Below, piece by piece: positions 16,887 through 26,100 of a stretch of 64,000 bases of DNA. This DNA comes from Trinickia violacea (GTDB lineage: Bacteria > Pseudomonadota > Gammaproteobacteria > Burkholderiales > Burkholderiaceae): the NCBI RefSeq assembly GCF_005280735.1, contig NZ_CP040079.1, positions 1 to 64,000 on the forward strand, in the 5' to 3' direction. The notes below the pieces were generated by a model. It worked only from the letters and a program-made list of their open reading frames with translations, was not told the DNA's origin and did no database searches. Position 1 is the stretch's first letter. The number at the start of each line of letters is the position of its first letter. Position numbers and translations under genes: made by a program.

Positions 16887-17899
16887 TGGCCGGATTTGGA
16901 AAGAAGCTATCCGAGCGCACGAGCTCAATTCACGCCGACCCAACGCGGGCCAGCACGACTACAAGAGAAGCGCCGCGCACGTCACCGGGGCGAATTTTTG
17001 ATGCCCAAAACCTGGTAAATCAGGCGGAGGAACGGCGCGAAGTCGCGGAGAGCGAACTCGCATTTGCGCGCAAGCGGATTGAGGAACTCGAGTCGGGCGC
17101 AGCAGCGGCCGGCGCCATAGATGTCGAGATCAGCACTCTCGTCGAGGTTCCAGGCCGCCGACGCATTCTGAGTGCGGAAGAGTACGCGGAATTGAGGGCA
17201 AACCTTGAAGGGAACCCCCTCGCGTATCCGATCGTATATCTGCCACTCCCGGATGGCAGAAACGAAATCATTGCGGGACACAACCGCGTTGGAATCTATC
17301 GAGACGACTTAAAGCGGGCGCACATCAAAGGCATCCCGTTTAAAGGCACGCCGTTAGAAGCAGAACTCGCAGCAGTGTTTTCGAATCTGCTGGCGCCGTC
17401 GCTACCCGACTATGAGAAATACCGCCAGTTCGTGCGTATGCAAGAACTGTCCGGACTCACCCAGGCGGACATCATCCGCGCATCAGGCTTAAGTCAAGGA
17501 CACGTCGCGCGGATTTTCTCCTTCTCGAACCTGCCGGACGCAGCCAAGGAACTGATCGCGGCGAACCCTCACCGGCTTGGCGGAAACGCAGCACAGAAGC
17601 TCGCCACGCTGTCTCAGAACGGTGGGGAGGAGCGCGTTGTGACAGCCATCGGAAAACTCGTCACCGACGAAAAGATGACGCAGGAAATGGCCGTCGCGTT
17701 GGCTACACCCAAGATGCAAAAGCCTACTGCGACACCACAGGTCACAACGATCAGTGTTGGAAAAAAGAAGCTGTGCGACATTTCCGTCCGCAACGGCGTT
17801 GTCGGGTTGCGATTCACCGGAAAGGAAGGCCATACAGTGGCTGAGGAGTGGAGCGCGAAGATCGCCGAATTCATTCGCTCCAACCTCGCAACGGAGTAG
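16886..17899 (+). CDS. parB: Partition protein ParB
   Basis: A 337-residue centromere-binding protein. The N-terminal domain contains the ParB/Srx-like box (EIIAGHNRVGIYRDD), followed by a helix-turn-helix with LTQADIIRASGLSQGHVARI. The C-terminal part probably dimerises. The ATG shares one base with the parA stop. ParB loads at its centromere and engages ParA for segregation. Two palindromes just downstream are candidate binding sites. The extreme N-terminus is Thr/Ser/Arg-rich, as expected for the arginine-finger tail that stimulates ParA. Confidence 0.92.
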   Translation: MAGFGKKLSERTSSIHADPTRASTTTREAPRTSPGRIFDAQNLVNQAEERREVAESELAFARKRIEELESGAAAAGAIDVEISTLVEVPGRRRILSAEEYAELRANLEGNPLAYPIVYLPLPDGRNEIIAGHNRVGIYRDDLKRAHIKGIPFKGTPLEAELAAVFSNLLAPSLPDYEKYRQFVRMQELSGLTQADIIRASGLSQGHVARIFSFSNLPDAAKELIAANPHRLGGNAAQKLATLSQNGGEERVVTAIGKLVTDEKMTQEMAVALATPKMQKPTATPQVTTISVGKKKLCDISVRNGVVGLRFTGKEGHTVAEEWSAKIAEFIRSNLATE

Positions 17900-17902
17900 C
17901 GA

Positions 17903-17983
17903 ACATTCTAGAAGAATGTCTTTGAAAATCAGTGACTTAGGAGTTTGGGTGACGATGGGCATGCAGACATTCTAAAAGAATAT
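17903..17983. promoter_or_regulatory. Two palindromes, candidate centromere (parS-like) sites
   Basis: Site 1 at 17903-17919 is ACATTCT-AGA-AGAATGT, a perfect 7-bp inverted repeat. Site 2 at 17967-17983 is ACATTCT-AAA-AGAATAT with one mismatch. They are 64 bp apart, start four bases after the parB stop, and sit before the rep terminator. Their position and repetition suit ParB binding; the actual centromere is unproven. Confidence 0.55.
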
Positions 17984-18044
17984 CGTTTTGAATCAACAAC
18001 TTGCAAATTGAGGAAGCGATGAGCTAATCGGATTGCAGAAAGAC

Positions 18045-18074
18045 AAAAGCCTTCGGCTGGAACCGAAGGCTTTT
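18045..18074 (+). terminator. Strong rho-independent-type hairpin after parAB
   Basis: A perfect 12-bp stem, AAAAGCCTTCGG paired with CCGAAGGCTTTT, with the 6-nt loop CTGGAA. A and T runs form the stem base, so it could act in both directions. It separates the parAB operon from the rep leader. Confidence 0.75.
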
Positions 18075-18102
18075 GCAAATTTGGGCTTGGCTGGAACCTC
18101 GC

Positions 18103-18157
18103 CCGCTACACTCACCGGCTGGAACCGGAAGAGCAAAGTCAACTCGGAGTGTAGCGG
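18103..18157 (+). promoter_or_regulatory. Long inverted repeat in the rep leader
   Basis: CCGCTACACTC (18103-18113) and GAGTGTAGCGG (18147-18157) form a perfect 11-bp inverted repeat with a 33-nt interior that itself contains CCGGCTGGAACCGG. The 10-mer GGCTGGAACC occurs three times between 18055 and 18126, once as the loop of the preceding terminator. Located 55 bp before the rep start, this is a candidate copy-number control element (operator, iterons or antisense-RNA target). Confidence 0.5.
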
Positions 18158-18212
18158 AACGCGATCGACAGTCAAGCGTTGACCGACCATTTTTTTGAAA
18201 TGGACGCTGGAT

Positions 18213-19472
18213 ATGTCTATCGCGCAACGTTCAGTTGCTGGCGAGGGTGAAATTCGTCTGCGATCAGATGAGTCCGGCAACGCCTCCGTCATTTCTCCGG
18301 CTGGAGAGGACAGAGATGCTGCCGCACTCCGCGCATTCGAGACCGACGCCACCAACCTGCCCTGGATCGTCTTTCGGGCTGTGTTCCGGGCCTCGCAAAT
18401 TGATGGGTTACCCGCGCGGGCCCGTGCGCTGTTCGCCGCCCTCGCCCGCACCGTTGATGCCACCCGGCCCTATGCGGCGATCTACGCACGCCGCGAACTC
18501 CTCAATGACCGGTCCTTGCTGTCACGAAGGACTCTCTATCGCGCCCTGACCGATCTAGAAGCAGCTGGCCTGATTCATCGCGCCGGCCAGCTGCGGATCG
18601 CCTCAGAAGGTTACGAGGGGCAATTCGGTCGCACGTACCTGCATCTCACCGAACACGCCGCAACGCTGCTCGGCTTCATCACACCTCGCGAGGCATCCGC
18701 TTCCGTCGCTGAAGAAGATCCCAACAACGTTGCCGATCAAGGAAGCGAGCCGGCCCCGCGAAGTTTTGCCACACCGGGTGCCACCGTGGCACTCGGTGCA
18801 AATATAAGAGATCTTTCCCCAGCTTCTTATCAAAAGAGACAACCGGGGCAGGTGCCTGCGGACCTCGAGCGCCTGCGCACCCTGGGTTTTTCGAAATTTC
18901 TGATTTTTGGTCTGATGCGCGACGCCCGCGAACATGGCAAGCGTCTCTCCGACGTGGTCGAGGCGACCTGGACGCACCTGAAGCAAGCGAACCGCCCGAT
19001 CTGCTACCTGCGCGCCCTGCTACGTTCTACCGTCGACTTCAGTTACCAGCTGCGTGCCCGGCAGGCTGAGGATGCTGCACGCCGCGACGCCGAGGACGAA
19101 CAAGAGGCCGCGGCGCGCCTTGCTCACCAGGCCGCCGGCAGCACGTACATCGATCCTACGGCTGAGCGACGCATCGACGTCGATGCAGACGGGCAGGGCG
19201 CTACCGTTCGGCTGCAGAGCGAGGGCGTCCCGCGTCGCGAAGCCGGGAACTGGGCGCTTCGTTTCCTGCGGGCTGTGCGCAGTGGCCAGCTGCGGCCCGC
19301 CACCGCGGCGGATATCGAGGCGTTCGCACAGGCCAGCCGTCACCACGCCGTTATATCTCCCGCTCAGCCTACCGTGCCGCGCTCTGTGACACCGACCGTC
19401 TCGGTGCATTTAGCCGATCTACGGGCGCTCGTGCGCAGCGCGGGTAGGGGCATTCCGCCTGACCCACGATGA
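18213..19472 (+). CDS. Putative plasmid replication initiator
   Basis: A protein of about 419 residues read from ATG 18213 (TTG 18195 would add six residues). Residues ~75-140 form a winged-helix-like region (ARRELLNDRSLLSRRTLYRALTDLEAAGLIHRAG), followed by a beta-strand wing. The C-terminal half is Ala/Arg-rich and helical. This layout matches Burkholderia plasmid replication proteins as I recall them. Position directly after parAB and behind a structured leader supports an initiator role. No iterons are obvious apart from the GGCTGGAACC repeats upstream. Confidence 0.68.
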   Translation: MSIAQRSVAGEGEIRLRSDESGNASVISPAGEDRDAAALRAFETDATNLPWIVFRAVFRASQIDGLPARARALFAALARTVDATRPYAAIYARRELLNDRSLLSRRTLYRALTDLEAAGLIHRAGQLRIASEGYEGQFGRTYLHLTEHAATLLGFITPREASASVAEEDPNNVADQGSEPAPRSFATPGATVALGANIRDLSPASYQKRQPGQVPADLERLRTLGFSKFLIFGLMRDAREHGKRLSDVVEATWTHLKQANRPICYLRALLRSTVDFSYQLRARQAEDAARRDAEDEQEAAARLAHQAAGSTYIDPTAERRIDVDADGQGATVRLQSEGVPRREAGNWALRFLRAVRSGQLRPATAADIEAFAQASRHHAVISPAQPTVPRSVTPTVSVHLADLRALVRSAGRGIPPDPR

Positions 19473-19482
19473 AATCACCGAC

Positions 19483-19680
19483 ATGTGGAAGGAGGCGATT
19501 TTTGAGTTCGACACAAACGCGATGCTCAGCTCTGCCGATACACAGTTAAAACGCGCGACGAGCTGCTTGGGCTGCGGGACGAAATGCGGGCGCGGGTTCA
19601 CGTGGCCAATCAGGCGATGCACGAGTTCTTTGCCAACCATGACTCCGTTCGGCACCTCGACGTTACCCGACGGCCACAAT
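19483..19680 (+). pseudogene. Frameshifted PIN-like (DUF4935-type) remnant
   Basis: Read from 19483, the first frame gives MWKEAIFEFDTNAML, the typical opening of a PIN-like domain. One base later the next frame continues it as L-C-R-Y-T-V-K-T-R-D-E-L-L then RVHVANQAMHEFFANHD, which matches the expected DTN-LLxLYRY...TRDELL...VHxxxxxxHEFF series. A single-nucleotide shift near 19527 therefore separates two halves of one domain, and the rest of the gene is missing. It is a remnant just after the rep gene. Confidence 0.6.
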
Positions 19681-20195
19681 GGCTAAGATCGCGTTTGCAG
19701 ATCTGCGCAGACAACCATCCATCGACGCAGACCCCGACGCCAAACATACAACTTATAGCCCCTTCGGCGCAGCCACGAGTGGTCACAGGACTGCCATCGC
19801 AGTGAGAAGAGGGCCGATGCGGGCAGCGAGCAGCAAAAGCCGTCTATCGGCGTTTGTCAGGGTCTCGCCGTGATAGCAGGCGAAAGCACCTTCGATCGAT
19901 CACTACGGGGTGTCCTTAGAAAACAGGTTCTTAGGCATACTGAGTAGTTGGGCCTGACGCTATTTCCCCAGTCCTGGATACGCTGGTGTCCACCGGATGC
20001 TGCCCGCGCTTCTGCTTTGCCGGCGGCGGCAATGACGGCAAGGTGAACCGCTCTTCGCGCTGAGTCATAAGATATTGTTACTTTTTGTCAAAGTCACATT
20101 ACTTCACTTTTGTGCAGCTGGTTGCTGATTAAAATCCCGACCGGGGGTAGCCGTGCAGGCTTGCAGACCCAACAACACGAACAAATCGGTTTGCT
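19681..20195. other. Intergenic region upstream of the large tpsA
   Basis: About 515 bp with no supportable gene. The last 130 bp become AT-rich (TAAGATATTGTTACTTTTTGTCAAAGTCACATTACTTCAC) and probably hold the tpsA promoter, though I cannot place -35 and -10 boxes with confidence. Confidence 0.5.
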
Positions 20196-23100
20196 ATGCA
20201 TTCAGAGGCGCGGAAACAATTTGTTAGGTTAGGACAACGAAGAGCGGCGCGCGGGGCCGTGCTTTTTTCATGTGCTGCATGTCAGCCTCAGGTTTGCAAG
20301 CCGCTGTGGGTGCGGGCGACCGCGTGGTTGATGGCGGGGGTGATGTATCTGGCGCCTGCGGTGTTTCTGGCCGATGAAGTGGCGCATGCTGCACCGATTG
20401 TCGACCCGCACGCGCCGATTCAGTTCCAGCCGACGATGACCCGGACCAGCGCGGGCGTGGCAGCAGTCAATATCGCCACCCCGAATGCGAATGGGATTAG
20501 CGTCAATAGCTATCAATCGTTCAATATCGACAGTTCTGGCCTGGTGCTGAACAACAGCCTGGTATCCGGGACGCCACTCTTGGGTGGCACGCTCGGCGCC
20601 AATCCGAATCTCGCTGGCCGCGCGGCGACGACGATTGTCAATCAAGTGACGTCAACCGGACCGGCATCGACCTTGCTCGGGCCCTTAGAGGTCTTCGGAA
20701 CCCCGGCCAACGTCATCATCAGCTCGCCGAACGGTTTATCGGTCAATGGCCTCGCGCTGACGAATATTCCGAATCTGGTGCTGACCACCGGGGCGGTGCA
20801 GTTTCTCACCGGCATTGGGGGCACGGTAACCAGCTTCGCGAACGCGGGGGCGCTCGCGTATTCGGTCAGCTCGGGCAACATCACCATCAACGGTCCGGCC
20901 GGCGTGAATGGTCCCGGTGCCGGTATTGCCGGGACCGTGGGCAACATCGATGTAATAGGCCAAACGCTCAACGTGAACGCGCCGATTCAGGCCAACCAAA
21001 GCGTGAACCTCATCGCGGGCAACCAGTTCGTCACGCCCACCTCCACCAGTGCCGCTGGCACCACCTACGCCGCGGCATCGAACGGCACGACCAACACCGC
21101 AGCGGCGATTGGCAATGCGGGTGTGGCGATAGACGCGAGCCAATATGGTTCGGTCACAAGCGGACAGATTTTTATCGTGTCCACGTCCGCTGGCATGGGG
21201 GTGAACACGCAAGGGCCGCTGGCCGCCACGGCGGGCAATGTCAACGTCACCTCCAACGGCGACATCACGGTCGGCAATACCTTCGCTAACCAGAACGTCA
21301 ATCTGACGAGCTCGGGCACGACGAATATCTCCGGTACCGGACTCGCGAACCAGAACTACACGGTCGCCGCCAACGGCGACATCAACGCGACGGGCTCTGT
21401 CTCAGCGGGGCAGAACGTTGCTATGAACGCGGGCGGTGACTTGAACGCGGCATCGGTATCGGCTAATGGCAGCGCGAACCTGACAGCGGGCCAGTCGATG
21501 TCGGTCGGGTCACTGTCCGCCCAGAGTCTGGCGCTCGCGGCAACCAACGGCAATTTGACGCTGAACTCGGCGATTTCCGCACCCGGGACGATTGCGGCGA
21601 GTGCGGGGCAGAACCTGACGGTGAATGGGGCCGTGCAGGGCGGCAGCACCGTGGCTCTCACGGCAGGGCAGAACGTGACCGTCAATGGCTCGGTTTCCGC
21701 CGTGGGCGATGCGACCCTGACCGCGCAGAACGGCATGCTAACGACGACCGGTAATGTCGTGACCAACGGCGCGTTGTCCGTGAGCGGGCAACAGGGGGCA
21801 AACCTGGGCGGTACTGTGTCGAGCCAGGGTAACGCCACAATCCGTTCAACGGCTGGCAGCGTAGCTATTGCCGGCACGCTCTCGAGCCCGGGCGCGATTA
21901 CGGTGAGCGCGGGGCAGGATGCGACGCTCTCGGGCTCGGTGCAAAGCGGACAGGACACCACCATAACGGCTGCGCGGAACGTCGCGTTAAACGGTGGGCT
22001 GCAAACGAGCGGTGCCGGGAATGCGGCCGTGTCCGCCGGCGGCAATATCACCGGCAGCGGTGCGGTGAGCGCCGCGAGCAACGCGACTTTGTCGGCAGGC
22101 AGCAGTATTGGCCTCACGGGCGCTATCCAGGCTGGTAGCAACTTGAGCGCAACGGCCGCGCAGAACCTGTTGGTGGCAGCGACGACGGCGACGGGCACCG
22201 AGACACTCACCGCAACGAACGGCAGCGCCACCCTCACGGGCAATGCCGCGTCGGGCGGCGACCTGAGCGTGACGGCCGGCACGGATGTGAACACCCTGGG
22301 CAGCGTACAGAGCCTGGGCAACCTCGCGCTGAACGCGCAGAACGGCAGCTTGACGGCGAGCGCTCCGATATGGGCGGCGGGCAACGCGACGCTGAATGCC
22401 GGCCAGAGCGCAAGCGTGAACGGCCCCGCTTCTGCTGTGGGCAATATGACGCTCGCGGCCCAAGCTGGCACGCTGACCACGGCCGGCAATCTCACGACCA
22501 ACGGCACGATATCGGCAAGTGGGCAGCAGGGTGTGAGCCTGGGCGGCACGGTGTCGAGCCAGGGTAACGCGACGATCGGTTCCTCGGCTGGGTCGGTCTC
22601 GGTTGCGGGTGCGGTTTCGAGCCCGGGCACGATTACGGTGACGGCGGGGCAGGGTGCCACTCTCTCAGGTCTGGTGCACAGCGGCGGGGACACGACCGTC
22701 GCGGCAGGCGGGAACGTGGCGCTCAACGGCGGGCTGGAAGCCGACGGCACGGGCAACGCGACCGTCTCGGCCGGCAGCAACCTCACCGGCAGCCGCGCGC
22801 TGAGCGTGGCGAACAACACCAATCTGTCCGCCGGCGGCGATATTGGTCTCACGGGCGCGATTCAAACCGGCAACACTCTTGCGGCGACAGCCGGAAACAA
22901 CCTGTCCGTCGGGGCGACGACGGCGGTGGGCACTGAAACGCTCACCGCGACGAACGGCAGCGCGACCTTCGGCAACACGCTGTCGGGCGGAGACCTGAGC
23001 GTGACGGCGGGCACGGACGTGAACGCCCAGGGCAGCGTGCAGAGCTTGGGGAACCTTGCCGTCAACGCCCAGGGTGGCAATTTCACGGCCAGCGGCCCGG

Positions 23101-26100
23101 TCTCGGCTGCTGGTTCCGCGAATCTCAATGCGGGCCAAAGTCTGACGCTGAACGGCCAGACGACCGTCTCGCAGAATGCGACCCTGACGGGCACGAACAT
23201 TACGACGCAGGGTCTCGCCGTCGGCGGCAGTCTGATGGCGACCGCGACGAACAATCTCGACACGTCGGCGGGGCAACTGAACGCGCCGTTCAGCGCCAAC
23301 GCGCCGGCGCTCAGCGTCACGGGCAACGCCACGCTGTCAGGTGCGAACGTCACCACGGCCAATGCCTATGTGGGCGGCACGTATAGCGCCACCGGCACGA
23401 CGAGCCTGACGACGGGCGGCACGGCCGCCTACCAGGGCAGTGCGATCCTGGCAGGCGGCACGGTGACCAATGTCGGCACGCAGATGGCGGCCGGCAATCT
23501 GACTGTGTCGGGCGGCACCGTGACGAACCAGGGGGCGCTCTCGTCGCTCACGACGTTTGTCGTCAACGCGGCGAACCTGAACAACTCGGGGACGATTTAC
23601 GGTCCGACGAACACGATCAACGTGTCGGGCGGCACCGCGAATTCCGGCGGGCTGCTGGCGACGAACACGCTCAGTCTCACGACCGGCACGCTGAACGATA
23701 CGAACGGCTTGACTTACGCGGGCGACGTGAACAACCCGAACTCGCCCACCGGCAACACGAGCGTGACAGTGACGGGCGGCAACGGCAGCTTTACGAACTC
23801 GAATGGGCAGATTCTAGGTCAGAACAGCGTCACGCTGAACCTACCGAACCAGGCCATCGACCCATCGAGCAGCGCGTTTGGCACGGTGAACGGGGGCAAC
23901 GCGTTCAACTTCTCGACCCAGGCTATCAATAACTCGGGGACGTGGACGCTGCCGGGCACGGCGGTGACGGTTACGGCAAGCCAAGGCATCAGCAACGCGG
24001 GGACCATCACGCAGGGCGCGGGCAGCCTGACCCTGAACGGTGCGCTGACCAACTCGGGGTCGGTGACGGCGAACGATTTGACCGTCAACGGTTCGCTGGC
24101 GAACGCGGCCGGGGCGACGGTGCAGGCCAACGACGCCTTCACGCTGAACGGCTCGGGCGCGAATGCCGGTACCGCCGAAGCCGTCAATTCGCTGAACATC
24201 AGTGGGTCGAGCTACGACAACTCGAACGGCACGACCAAGGCGGGCAACAGCAGCACCGCAGCGGGCAGCGGCAATCTGAACATCAACCTGAGTGGCGACC
24301 TGACGAACGCGGCCGGCACGCTCGCGGCGACCAACAACCTCGCCATCACCGCGAACAACGTCGTGAATTCGGCCTCGGCGAGTGCCACGACGAGCACCAC
24401 GACAACGACAGTCAGCAACCCGACGCTGCTGCTCGAGACGGCACTGGGCACGGACACGACGTCAAGCTTGGGAATAAACAGAGGGGCGCAGGGGGGCGGG
24501 CAGGGCAGTGCCACAATCATCCAAGTGTCCTCGACCCAGAACGCGACGCTCACGAGCCTCTTTGATACGACGTCCGACGCGCAATCGGGCGTCACCGGCA
24601 ACACCCTGACCTTCATTCAGGTGCCGATGCAAACCGGCACGGATGCCAACGGCAACACGACCACGGCTAACGAATGGGTAGTGCTCGAGCCTGGCATGTC
24701 GACCAGTGGCTATCCGACCATGACGGTGGCGCTGCCGAGCGTCACGGAGACGAGTACCACCGTGACCGCGAGTGGCGCGGCGAGCATCATCGCGGCGGGC
24801 AACAATTTGAGCCTGACGGCCAATACGCTGAATAACCAAGGCGGTACGGTCAGCGCGGGCAACGACGCCACCTTGAATGTGCAGTCGCTCTCGAACGGTG
24901 GTCAGTCGTATCAATCAACCGTCACCGATGCAGTGAGCCAAAGTTCGTACGCGGCATTCATGACGACGCTCTCGCAGTTGCAGAATCAGGGAGGCGTGAG
25001 CGTCTACGGCAGCGATACCGGTGGCACGATCGGTCTTGATGCGCAGGGTTGTGCGGCCGCCGGCAATTGCCAGCAAAAGGCGCCGACGTCGTTCACATTC
25101 ACGAATGCGTCCACGCTGCCCTCGGTGAGCTCCTCGGTCACGATTCAGGGGCCGAGTGGGCAAATCGTGGCCGGCCATAACCTGAGCCTGTCGGGCGGCA
25201 ATCTGACGAATGCCGGTTCGCTTGTTGCGGGCAATGACGTCGCCATCACCGCATCGAGCTTCACGAACCAGGGCACGAATACCTGCACGATGACGACGGT
25301 GGTGGGGTGTGCCTCGGGCTACTCCGGTTGCGTGAGCGGCGCGACGACTAATCCGAATTCGCAGAGCTACAGCTACCAGCAGACCAATGCCACGGTGACG
25401 GCCGGCAATGACGTCGTGATTGCTGCTGGCGCGGTCAACAACACCTACGGCAATTTGGTCGCGCGGCGCAATGTCGTGATCGGGGGCGCAGGCACGAGTG
25501 CGAGCGACGCGTCGACGACCCCGACGGCGCTTACGCAAGCGTCGAGCGTGACGAACACCTCAGGGTCCATCGAGGCGGGCAACGACGCCGACATCAATGC
25601 GTCGACGCTCACGAATACGATTGCCGCGCCGGTGCAGATTCATCAGAACTACGGCAGCGCTTCGCCTTTCACGGCGTGCGGCGGGAATTGTGAAGCGTAT
25701 GTCGACGTGCAGTCAGCGAGCCCCGCAACCATTACGGCGAACCATAACGTCAATCTGACGGCCAGCACATTCAACAACACTGGCAGCCTGGTGACGGCCC
25801 TGAACACCGTGTCGATTACGGCCACGAGCAGCGCGTCGAGCAATAACCAGTACCTGTACGCGTATTTCGCCGGTGGAGGAGTCACCGGTGGCAACTGGGG
25901 CTGTGCGGGCGCCGCCGCGCTGTGCGGCACGCTCTACGGCAGCGCGTATAGTGGCGGCACCCAAGACCCGGCGGGCTTGCCGGATGCCGTGGGCTTGCCG
26001 GATTTCGTGCCGGCGACGATTCAGGCGGGCAACGCGCTGTTCATCAATTCGCCGACGCTGACCAATACGAGCAATCTGGTGGGGCAGAACGTGAGCCTTA

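Noticed and set aside
17903..17983. Terminators after parB
   Set aside because: The stems are only 6-7 bp with 3-nt centres and no T-run, while a strong terminator lies further downstream at 18045-18074.
21356..22852. 498-codon frame antisense to tpsA
   Set aside because: Its Pro/Ala/Val-rich product mirrors the repetitive tpsA codons and it has no start signal.
21702..23160. CRISPR-like repeat
   Set aside because: The repeats are in-frame protein-coding units of 735 bp without spacers.
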